Below, piece by piece: positions 1-9,920 of a stretch of DNA of 64,000 nt (its first letter is position 1; each line of letters starts with the position of its first letter). The notes below the pieces were generated by a model that searched no databases, was not told the origin of the DNA, and saw nothing but the letters and a program-made list of their open reading frames with translations. Position numbers and translations under genes: made by a program. Origin of the DNA: Ancylostoma caninum (lineage: Eukaryota; Nematoda; Chromadorea; Rhabditida; Ancylostomatidae); assembly GCA_037903475.1 (NCBI GenBank), contig JBAJFG010000102.1:1011001-1075000 (forward strand). Reading direction: 5' to 3'.

Positions 1-2722
1 ACACTTTATGACCTTTTGATAATACTCTTCACAGTACTGTAGCAAGAAGAGGAGAATAAACAAAATATTTTATCGCTACGGATAGAAGGCAATTAGTAGC
101 CACTAAATCATGATTTTGATTCCTAGGGTCTTTCCATTTTTTCCCGGATACCCGGATACTACACACTAATCGTAACCCGTTAGTTAGCAGGTAGATATCA
201 CCACTGCGCGGCCTTTTTTTCAATTCGTGTCCACATCCTTCCAAGCTTTCGTTCGATTCTTGTCCAAGCCTTGCGATCCCTCAGGAGCTTTAACCCCCCC
301 CCCCTCCTTTGATCGCTCACAGATTAACCGAAAATGGATTGGTCAGAGGCGACATTTTCATCCACTTCTTCCGTTTCGGTACCAGCAAGAACTGCATGAG
401 AAGATATAGAAATATGGTGAGAACTCTAGACTGGGAACGGTCTTCAAAACAATCCCGTAATTTACTGCATAGTTAGGGTACCTGCAGAATTTTTGTGAAG
501 GTTTTTCCTTGCAAGCTACCTCTCTGCCTGTCCTTGTGAGAGATCGCACAAAAGTGCAGCGTTCGCGCTAAATCTACACTCTTGTTGTACTCATAGCAAA
601 CACTGCTAATCCTAAATAATCGTCTCCGAATGATGTCTGCACATTGTCCGACGTACATGCATACGTATACATGTCATAGGTACTCTAGCGAAAAAAAATA
701 TGTGAAAAGAACTAATGATTTTGGGTACATGGCTTTTACAGCTAACGTTTCCCAGGGATTCCCATAATCCCCTGTACCATTACTTGATTACTTATGGATT
801 TTCTCAAGACATCGATGGGTAAATTATGTAGATAGAAAACAGCCAGTGTCAATATGAGCGGGTACCTATTGTTGAGGAAACTATTGTCGGCTTATTGTGC
901 TTAATCTACAGGTAAACAGCTTCTTAGGGCTAAGCCTGTGTTCTTAGAGGAACAACAAGGAAAAGGGAAACCGGGTTTGGATTCTGGGATTTGCACGGGG
1001 AGAACGGGCACTACCCAGTAGGGCAATTTGCGTTCCCCATTATCCTAGATGGAAAGTAAGGAGTAGGATATCCTAATTTATAGTTCAACGGCGTGTCTCT
1101 CGCTGTCTGGGTCTTCTTCATGATGGAATTTTGTGCATTTTCTGATAAAATGTGTGTATGTATGTGAATTTGGAGGTATTTTTGGCTCAAGTTGCGAAAA
1201 AAAGCGGGAATTTCAAAAAAAAAATTGGAATTTTTGAAGATTTTGAGGATTTCTCCGGATATTTCGGGATTTTTGGGATTTCTGCCGATTATGTATGTAA
1301 AATCCATAAAATTCTATCTTACTCATCCACGTCAATAACCCATGAATAGGGGAGCAAATGCAGACAAAATTGTTATAATCTAGAGCTTATCATTACCATT
1401 TATGCCCGATCCTCTCAACACATTACGTACAACGTGATGCACATGGTGAATCACGCGAAATGTGCTTTTCACGTCCATAAAACGTTCCAACGTGGTCAGT
1501 CGTTGCAAACGTTGAATAATCAGAAAAAATACCTTCTCACCACGCGCTCGCCATGCAAAAATGTGCTGGTCCGCAATGTGTTGAAATCTCTTACATCTCC
1601 TTGGCGATGGTGAAATTGACTATAAACGATATACGTATAGTTCTTCAGCGACATTTTTAGGTTTGCTTTGAGCCGTTCTCGGCCACTTCCCATCCGCCTC
1701 GTCTGTTAGGATGTGGACACTCATTCTGCTCGTCATGTACAGGTACTGTCCAGGCCTATTATTCCTTAGTAGAGGCTGTTTATACTAGCTCAGTTGTGTT
1801 CAGACTCCCTCTACGCCGTCTCAGCTTACATGGTCTTCTGTCCGGTGTGTCGTTCTCGGCTCAGCTCCCGTGTCGTGCCGCCGATCAACTATCAGCTGCT
1901 CGGTTCGTGTTACCATCTTACTCTTGTGTCCACGTTCACAGCACGGCCCACCCACGATGTAGGAAATGACAGATGAAGCTGACCGCCGCTCTCTATGGCA
2001 GTGCGTGGAGACAAATTGCGGGCGCCTGCAACAGCTGGCCGTGCAGAAGAAAAAAAAAAACATCGCCGCTACAGCGATTTCACATGGAAGGGCGTGGGGG
2101 GATTCGGGTGGACAGATTGTAATTTCAGAGAAATGGATGTCGAAAAATCCAATTTTTGTGGAAAAAGGGAGAGATGATCCAAGAAAGATTGGTAAAAGGT
2201 CTTCAGAACAAATATTTTTCACCTTTTCGAGACAATGTTCAAGTTTAAGTAGATATGTCACACTTTCTTTCGTGCCTATAGCCCTCGGTAAAAAATTTTA
2301 CCCCTTCCGCGATATGAACTTCATACTGTACTTCAGCTAAAAAGTGCTGTACTTAAGCTTTGAAAAAAAAAAACAGTAAGCTGCTCATAGGCCTCCGAAC
2401 AGAATGCTCAGGTTCAAAGAAGAAAGAACATGATGGTCGATGGAAAATTTCACCCTATCCGTTTTTTCAGCACCTAAATTTCCAGCGGGTTTATTATCTA
2501 TGCATATAAATTTCTGTCTGATTCATTTATGGGTCCTATCCAGGAAATCCAAATAACAGTAGAAGGTGGCTTCAATCATCTATGGCCATTAAAATAAATA
2601 ATGAAGAATAGCAAACACTCGTCAAAGTCATATTTTTTGAAATGTTGTTTGAGCATTATCGGCAACAGATGTTTGATTACTGCATTATTTTCGCAATTTT
2701 CCTATCTCTTGTTTTCAACATA
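1..2722. other. intergenic DNA, no gene recognised
   Basis: The stretch is AT-rich with homopolymer runs and stops in all frames. The longest open frame (minus strand, 1821-2261) has no start context, splice signals or recognisable motif. I see no RNA gene or clear inverted repeat here. Confidence 0.5.
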
Positions 2723-2875
2723 CAGTCCGGTCCGGCAGCCACTGCAAATGGGCGCCGGTGGGCGCCGGCCGCCGCCACCCTCCGGTGCCCCGGTATTAAT
2801 GAGCTATAAATCACTCGAGCATGGGAAAAAGCGAAGAAAAATACAATTTTAGTCCATAGTAGACAGAGTAGATAA

Positions 2876-2922
2876 GCCTAACCCTATGCTTAAGAATGGG
2901 TTTAAGGCTTAGGCTTAGGCTT
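2876..2922. repeat. telomere-like hairpin in E1
   Basis: An aagcctaaccc arm faces gggtttaaggctt, followed by two tandem TTAGGC units, the nematode telomeric repeat. The same block occurs in E2 at 23402-23452 in reverse orientation, so it is part of the element and not a random match. Confidence 0.6.
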
Positions 2923-3028
2923 CACAGGGGTGGCCCCACCCAACTCCCTTTTCACCTAAATTTCTAAGATAAACTACGATAAGTGTAAGTGTAAGTAATA
3001 GCGGACACCATTTGCATGTTGCATCGCG

Positions 3029-3102
3029 TGCGCGCATGGCGCAGTGGGTTGAGCGAATGATCGGCGTTGTGGTGGTCAGGGGATCGAATCCTGCCCTGTG
3101 CC
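3029..3102 (+). repeat. tRNA-like (pol III) module 1 of E1
   Basis: An A-box-like D-arm (tggcgcagtgg, gttgagcg) is followed at tRNA spacing by a B-box-like T-arm (gggatcgaatcc). The acceptor stem does not pair as in a functional tRNA, so this is a tRNA-derived SINE-type module. The E2 copy (23223-23296, minus strand) has the more canonical tagctcagtgg D-arm. Confidence 0.6.
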
Positions 3103-3172
3103 CCCGTTTTGCAAGTACATATAGTATGCTACCTACGACTGCTGCAGTTATCTAACAAACTCCAACATAAAA

Positions 3173-3250
3173 AGTAGCTCGGATGGCTCAGTGGTTTGAG
3201 TGGCAGATTGCAATCTGTCCCTATCGCTGGTTCCACTCCGTTGGAGATCC
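3173..3250 (+). repeat. tRNA-like (pol III) module 2 of E1
   Basis: The A-box-like tggctcagtgg with tttgag is followed by an anticodon-arm-like palindrome (cagattgcaatctg) and a B-box-like ggttccactcc. It lies 70 bp after module 1 on the same strand. The E2 copy is at 23072-23149, minus strand. It is probably tRNA-derived rather than a working tRNA gene. Confidence 0.6.
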
Positions 3251-3387
3251 AGAGTTAAGTATCGCAGTGTTTGGGGTTCACTGCTTGGAACGTCCCCCGT
3301 GACCTCCTTCGGGTAGTCCAGGAAGGCATCCGGCAACGTTTTGCATAAATTTCGAAGATAAACTACGATAAGTGTATATGTAAGTAA

Positions 3388-3664
3388 CAGTGGCGGACGC
3401 AGGGGGGGGGCGGGGGGCGCGCCCCCCCCCGAGAATGGGTCGCCAAATTTTCGAAATTACTTTACAATACAAATAAAAATCTTGTGTTAGTTTATTTTTA
3501 ATTGTTTATTTTTATTATTATTTTTAATATATTTTTTATTTATTGTTTATTATTATAATTAATATTATTATTAATTTTATTTTCCGTCTGGGTCCCCAAA
3601 ACGGCGGAGACCCCACTTTTCTTCCCACGCCCCCCCTCCCGCCCACTTTCTGCGTCCGCCACTG
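3388..3664. mobile_element. hAT-type MITE with perfect 8-bp TSD
   Basis: The TIRs CAGTGGCGGACGCAG and CTGCGTCCGCCACTG enclose 277 bp. The element is flanked by a perfect 8-bp duplication, gtaagtaa (3380-3387 and 3665-3672). A CAGTGG start with an 8-bp duplication is the signature of hAT elements. The interior has G/C runs at the ends and an AT-rich core and no coding potential. It sits inside E1, and a diverged copy is at 13886-14117. Confidence 0.85.
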
Positions 3665-4020
3665 GTAAGTAATAGTGGAAAACTCTTTCGAAGATAAACT
3701 ACGATAAGTGTAAGTGTAAGTAATAGTAATAGTGTAAGTAATAGTGAAAAACCACTTTTTCAAAGTTGAGGGAAACCGGGAGAGAGTAACTCCGCCGTAA
3801 AGGACTGCTCCACGAAAGATAAATGACAGTGGTAGAACTACTTCGCAATGGATATGGAACAATTTATACGGATTTCAATTATTTCTGAGGATCCCGAATT
3901 GGATGAGCTTTATTATTCAGATGGGATAACTGAAGTACTGTGTCCATCTATAGAAGAATAACGGCCATTTTTGTATTCGCGAAGCAGTGTACATAGCAGA
4001 AAATGGAAGAGTTGGCTTCG

Positions 4021-6299
4021 CTTATTTATTTATTTATTTATTTATTGTCTACACTCGAGGTGCACCAAAAACAGATAAAACTTCAGGGTTAGTAACAGTA
4101 ACATATTCAAAGTCACAGAAGTGAGTACTCAAAATAACAACATAAACTAGGTGCGGCTTGATGATGTTGCCCCAACCCATTGAAGTGGATCATCCAATTG
4201 TAGAAGAAAGCAATTAATGCGATGGCTATCAGGATAACTGGGTTTAACTATAGGTGAGCAAAACATCCTATACCAGGACGTACCATGACGTGATTATCGT
4301 GGCTGAAAATGAAGCTCACGGTACAATCGCTTTCGTGCGATATAAGGGTGGTGGGCACCGAGGCGTCAGTTCTTAATTCCATACATACCCCAGCGGGACG
4401 AACCTCTTTCACCCACCACACCTAGTCGCGAATCATGGCGTTGGCATAAGAACGGGCATATAAACCAGGGTATAAGAATAAGGTAAAGAGTAAGAGTCCA
4501 ATAACTTTGTGCTTCGCATTTAATTGAGTCTGATTATGTGTTTTCGTGGGAGCAACATCATCTCGCATTGCACAAAGAACACATATGTAGAAAAAATAAA
4601 ACAGATCAAATTGTTCAAGCCACGAAAACTGTAATCAAACGTCGGAAAATCCTAACTCCCTCGAGAGATTAATTTTCCGTAAGAATTTTCGGAAGAGAGA
4701 AGCTGTAGTAAACTGCAACACATCCAAAGGAAGCACCCGCAACCACCTTGCTGTTCTGACAAAAAATGAATTGTAAGCCATAGATATTGCAAAAGGATGT
4801 AAACTGTGATCTAATGAAATCCTACCTCTCCTTCCCAAGGACGTTCTGAGAATCCAATATTTAGAAAGACGAAGTCTAACCTGACCTTTTAAAACACGAA
4901 AGGCGAACACTAGGTCTTTAATTAATCTCCTTCTCCTTAAGCTATCCAGTTTTAAAATGTTCAGCCGCTCCTTATACGACGGGATAATTCTGGGAGAGTT
5001 ATCGGATGGGAAAGCCTTGTAAAACAGTACCCTCGTGAATGTTTGTTGAATTCTCTCAATTTTTCTTATATGCTTGAGGCGGAAAGGATTCCACACCTGT
5101 GAGCAATACTCCAAGCGGGGCAAAACGTAGGATTTAAACAGACGGATCAAAATTTTTGGGTCGTTAGAGTGTATATTGCGAAAAATCATAAATGACATCT
5201 TTTGAGCCTTCTCACACACTTGAGTAATGTGATTCGAAAATGTAAGGTTTGAGTCTATAAGAACACCAAGATCTCTCACGTCGTTCTTTCGATCCAGGGG
5301 ATTGCCATTTAAGCTGTATTCATCGTAGGGGAGTTTCCCTAAGTGCAGCACTGCTGTTTTATTTAGGTTCAGAGGTATTCCTTGTTCTTTAGACCATTTC
5401 CAATGGCTTCAATGGACGTAGATAGAGCAGCGTGTGCAAAAGGGGCTGATGTTCGATTATAATTTGCATAAACCTTTACATCATTTGCAAACATTAAAAC
5501 CTTCACGCAAGAATTAACTTTCAGGATTGATGGTAGATCCCTCGTGTAAATCAAGAACAGTAGTGGTGATAAAGCACTACCCTGTGGGAGCCCGCTGTGG
5601 CAAACGTATTCCTGAGAAAAGTAGCGACCCACCTTAACCGTCATGTTCCTATTCACTAAGTAATGTTCAAGCCAATGCAGTAATGGGCCATCCACGCCAA
5701 GCGATCTAAGTTTCAGTAAAAGCAAGCGGTGATTCACTCTATCAAACGCTTTAGAAAGGTCAAAGTATATGACATCAACTGATTCAGCCTTGCTTATAGC
5801 TGAAACCCAGTCATGTACTGAATCCGCAAGCAAAGTAGCAGTGGAAGCCCCAGGAAGGAAACCATGTTGCTCAGGTAGTATAGCCCCAATATTTTCGAGC
5901 CATGAAAGAAGGTTGGAACAAATTATTTTTTCAAGCACTTTAACGGGAGGGGGTGTAATGCTTATAGGCCTGAAATCCTTTAACAGAGAAGCATTCACGT
6001 TTTTAGGAATGGCTGTAATGATAGCGTTCTTCCAAATCCGGGGAACTTCGCCATGATAGATAGATATGTTAAATATATGAGCCAGAGGGTGATAAAGAGA
6101 TTTAGCACATTTCCGGTAAATTATTTGAGGAATTCCATTAAATGTTTCAGATGTGGATGGCTTGAGAGTATTTAAATAGCCGAAAACCTGCTTTGGATAA
6201 ACGAATAAGTATGAGAAACTTTCGGTGACATTTTGAAAGGAGTTTTCACTTATTGATAGAACTTCACTAGAAAATACACTAGAAAAATATTCGCCCATT
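4021..6299 (-). mobile_element. 5'-truncated non-LTR retrotransposon (CR1/jockey group), inserted in E1
   Basis: On the minus strand the copy starts abruptly at about 6299, with the endonuclease region missing. It runs through a reverse transcriptase domain and ends in a (TTTA)n tract at 4021-4047, which on the element strand is the 3' (TAAA)n tail. Comparison with E2 shows the junction precisely: E1 sequence breaks at gcttcgctta and resumes at ttgtgtattc, which are contiguous in E2. A duplication of only about tta can be seen. Confidence 0.85.
4635..6298 (-). pseudogene. decayed LINE reverse transcriptase ORF
   Basis: The first frame (6298-5369) carries standard RT blocks: FRPISITP with VKVLEKII, QHGFLPGAS, IYFDLSKAFDRVNHRLLLLK, GLPQGSALSPLLF and FANDVKVYA. 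The catalytic box is FAND where active enzymes have (F/Y)ADD, so one of the catalytic aspartates is Asn. Near 5395-5400 a single-base change shifts the frame, and the C-terminal part continues at 5351-4635 with DLGVLIDSNLTFSNHI and YVLPRLEYCSQVWNP, typical of the CR1/jockey group. The endonuclease is absent. I infer an inactive copy; the exact clade needs a tree. Confidence 0.85.
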
Positions 6300-6548
6300 A
6301 TTGTGTATTCAGAAATCTTTCCCCATGAAAATCACAAAAATGAAAAAACGTGAAAGTTGTGAAAATGGTCCCCTGCTTTATAGCCTTAACATATCCACTG
6401 CACTCTGTCTACTATGGACTAAAATTGTATTTTTCTTCGCTTTCTCCCAAGCTCGAGTGATTTATAGCTCATTAATACCGGGGCGCCGGAGGGTGGCGGC
6501 GGCCGGCGCCCGCCGGCGCCCATTTGCAGTGGCTGCCGGACCCGACTG

Positions 6549-8010
6549 TATTTCTATAAATTTCTGGAAGAATCTGGATAACAAATCGGGTGTTTCGATG
6601 CATTCTTGGCTTCCATTGAGGCGTTATAAATAGCAATTGAGAAACATTCTTAGCATTTACATATGTCCTTGAGCATAGTTAATGCGCTAGCGCTCATTTC
6701 CGGATTATTCACCTGGTCACCTCTCGCCCACATCCACGTCCATTCCACTAATTACTTCGATGTTACTGCCAACCGAAATGGATTGACGTGCTATTGATCC
6801 AGGGCCGTGTGGTTCATGTTGAGTTCACCTCACTGCTGCCAGAGTGCCGCTGTATAATGGCTCATAATTGTCCGGATGCACTCGCCAAGCAGTAATAGTC
6901 GTGTTTCTGCCGCGATGTTGTTGGTTCCATATATTCTAGATATTGGGTTGTGATTGTTCTAGAATTTTAAAACTTTCGTTCAACTACTGATTTTGTTCTT
7001 GAATTTTTACTGTCTATTTTGGGGCCTGAAAAGCTAACTTTGAATTTGTGGGTTGGTTGCGCTAAACTTGGTGAAATCCGTAAATATTAATGGAAGATCC
7101 AGAACAAAGCCCAATTAAGAAGATAGAAAGTTGTTGGTCACACTACTACAGTAGGCAATCAAGATACCATAAGAGCGTTCTTTCTACGCTGACTATAAAC
7201 ACATCTTCAATCGATCTAACTATCCTAGACATAACTCAAAAAAGGAAAAAAACAACTATGGGACTTAATGTGGTAACGGGACTTATTACAACTATCCAGG
7301 TCTGCCAGTTTGGTTGCTGCTCACTTGGACAACAATGCATCTAATAATTATCGATTGAATTGAGACAAAAATGATCTACGGATTTCCAATGTCTCATCTT
7401 ATCCTATGCATTTATATCTATGTGATAATTTTTTTATTGATTTATTTACTTTCATATAGTCTTTACCTTGTTTACCCACTAAACTTGCTGAGATTTCCTC
7501 TTTTCAAAGAACTTTTGTGAAGCAAAAACTATCCTGACAATTTGTTGATTGGAACGTGGAATGCTGAAGCGAGCGCGCAATTTCTCCTACTCGACTTCCT
7601 GTTTTTGACGCAGTAGCTTTGCTCAACATTTCCATGCATTTTTTAGATGGATATTCTGTGTCTGGAGAAAATTTCGATCGTTTGATTTTTTCCTGGAAAT
7701 TTTGAAAAAGTTCCCGCTTCAATGTTGCTACATCCGAGCTGGCAGAGCGAGCTCTTCACTCCTAGGATGATGTGATCCGGAAAGGAAGCTAAGGAGGGGT
7801 TGGGTAGTTCGATAGATTTCATGCTCTCCCGTCGTAAAATCTGGGCATTGTAGTAATAAAATGATAGCAAAATGATAATAATAATAATCATGACTTATAA
7901 TAAAGGGCTTAGTCTGTCACGTGTGTGTGTGCGTGTGTGTGTCAGTCAGTCAGTGTGTGTGAAACGAAATTCGAGGGCGTGGCCTAGATCGAAGAAAATG
8001 CTCTACAACG
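6549..8010. other. intergenic DNA with a (TG)n tract
   Basis: No gene is supported. A (TG)n/(GTCA)n microsatellite lies at about 7919-7965. A minus-strand open frame at 7504-7722 has protein-like composition, but it has no ATG start, splice partner or recognisable domain. Confidence 0.45.
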
Positions 8011-9920
8011 GGTCCACTGTTGCTGTAGGAGTGTGCCGGCGTCCGAAAGAGGGGAAACACCTGGAGTCGGGTCCAACGGCGTGATAAGGGTGCGCCGGCG
8101 TCCAAAAGTGGGGAAACGTCTGGAGTCGGGTCCAACGGCGTGATAAGGGTGCGCCGGCGTCGAAAAGTGGGGAAACGTCTGGAGTCGGGTCCAACGGTGT
8201 GATAAGGGTGCGCCGGCGTCGAAAAGTGGGGAAACGTCTGGAGTCGGGTCCAACGGCGTGATAAGGGTGCGCCGGCGTCGAAAAGTGGGGAAACGTCTGG
8301 AGTCGGGTCCAACGGCGTGATAAGGGTGCGCCGGCGTCGAAAAGTGGGGAAACGTCTGGAGTCGGGTCCAACGGTGTGATAAGGGTGCGCCGGCGTCCAA
8401 AAGTGGGGAAACGCCTGGAGTCGGGTCCAACGGTGTGATAAGGGTGCGCCGGCGTCCAAAAGTGGGGAAACGCCTGGAGTCGGGTCCAACGGCGTGATAA
8501 GGGTGCGCCGGCGTCGAAAAGTGGGGAAACGTCTGGAGTCGGGTCCAACGGCGTGATAAGGGTGCGCCGGCGTCGAAAAGTGGGGAAACGTCTGGAGTCG
8601 GGTCCAACGGCGTGATAAGGGTGCGCCGGCGTCGAAAAGTGGGGAAACGTCTGGAGTCGGGTCCAACGGCGTGATAAGGGTGCGCCGGCGTCGAAAAGTG
8701 GGGAAACGTCTGGAGTCGGGTCCAACGGTGTGATAAGGGTGCGCCGGCGTCCAAAAGTGGGGAAACGCCTGGAGTCGGGTCCAATGGTGTGATAAGGGTG
8801 CGCCGGCGTCCAAAAGTGGGGAAACGCCTGGAGTCGGGTCCAATGGTGTGATAAGGGTGCGCCGGCGTCCAAAAGTGGGGAAACGTCTGGAGTCGGGTCC
8901 AACGGCGTGATAAGGGTGCGCCGGCGTCGAAAAGTGGGGAAACGTCTGGAGTCGGGTCCAACGGCGTGATAAGGGTGTGCCGGCGTCCAAAAGTGGGAAA
9001 ACGCCTGGAGTCGGGTCCAACGGTGTGATAAGGGTGCGCCGGCGTCCAAAAGTGGGGAACCGTCTGCAGTCGGGTCCAACGGTGTGATAAGGGTGCGTCG
9101 GCGCTCAAAGTGGGGGGAGACGGGTCCACTGCTGTGATAAGGGTGCACCGGCGCCCAAAGCTGTGATAAGGGTGCACCGGCGCCCAAAGTGGGGGGAGAC
9201 GGGTCCACTGCTGTGATAAGGGTGCACCGGCGCCCAAAGTGGGGGGAGACGGGTCCACTGCTGTGATAAGGGTGCGCCGGCGCCCAAAGTGGGGGAGACG
9301 GGTCCACTGCTGTGATAAGGGTGCGTCGGCGCCCAAAGTGGAGGAGACGGGTCCACTGCTGTGATAAGGGTGCAAGGGTGCACCGGCGCCCAAAGTGGGG
9401 GGAGACGGGTCCACTGCTGTGATAAGGGTGCACCGGCGCCCAAAGTGGGGGAGACGGGTCCACTGCTGTGATAAGGGTGCGCCGGCGCCCAAAGTGGGGG
9501 AGACGGGTCCACTGCTGTGATAAGGGTGCACTGGCGCCCAAAGTGGGGGGAGACGGGTCCACTGCTGTGATAAGGGTGCACTGGCGCCCAAAGTGGGGGG
9601 AGACGGGTCCACTGCTGTGATAAGGGTGCACCGGCGCCCAAAGTGGGGGGAGACGGGTCCACTGCTGTGATAAGGGTGCACCGGCGCCCAAAGTGGGGGG
9701 AGACGGGTCCACTGCTGTGATAAGGGTGCACCGGCGTCCAAAGTGGGGGGAGACGGGTCCACTGCTGTGATAAGGGTGCACCGGCGCCCAAAGTGGGGGG
9801 AGACGGGTCCACTGCTGTGGTAGGGCTGCGCCTGCGCTAAAAAGTGGAGGAGCGCCTGAAAATATAGCTACCGATGTAGTAGGGGTGCGCCGGTGTCCAA
9901 ATGTCATGAGTTAGGTCCAT
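8011..9920. repeat. minisatellite, 59-bp units passing into ~50-bp units
   Basis: From about 8035 to 9100 there are some 18 head-to-tail copies of a 59-bp unit (core gataagggtgcgccggcg, with cgaaaagtggggaaac). From about 9100 to 9830 there are some 15 copies of a 49-50-bp unit that keeps the same core but replaces the linker with cccaaagtggggggagac and ggtccactgctgt. Edge units at 8011 and 9830-9920 are degenerate. One 50-mer is truncated at about 9155 and one core is partly duplicated at about 9370. Units differ by a few bases (cgtcc/cgtcg, acggc/acggt, acctg/acgtc), with runs of identical variants that suggest recent local expansion. Confidence 0.95.

Larger units (their letters stand above)
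2723..6548. mobile_element. composite TIR element E1 with tRNA-like modules (nested insertions)
   Basis: Terminal inverted repeats of about 147 bp (2723-2869 and 6402-6548) begin CAGTC(C/G)GGTC and are flanked by TA on both sides, as in TA-targeting (Tc1/mariner-like) elements. The TIRs contain a GC-rich palindromic block (ggcgccggc) and an AT-rich inner part. Going inward from the left come a (TTAGGC)-bearing hairpin (2876-2922), a ~36-bp repeat (about 2965-3002), two tandem tRNA-like modules, the same repeat (about 3354-3388), a hAT-type MITE, the repeat again (about 3690-3725), and a unique segment to 4020. A LINE fragment (4021-6299) interrupts the right half. Element E2 at 22403-24588 is a second copy in opposite internal orientation and lacks the LINE and the MITE. 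No transposase frame is visible, so it is non-autonomous. Confidence 0.8.

Noticed and set aside
1821..2261. 146-codon minus-strand frame.
   Set aside because: No acceptor or start context; contains a poly-Phe run from a poly-A tract; composition is not protein-like.
3029..3250. Genuine tRNA genes.
   Set aside because: A- and B-box-like motifs are present, but acceptor stems do not pair properly and the blocks are repeated inside mobile elements.
7504..7722. 72-codon minus-strand frame with protein-like composition.
   Set aside because: It begins at a TTG, has no upstream acceptor in frame and no recognised domain.
7950..9907. Very long minus-strand open frames (356, 592, 634 and 235 codons).
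   Set aside because: They are rotations of the same 59/50-bp minisatellite read in different frames. There is no start context or splice signal, and the peptides are the repeat unit translated.
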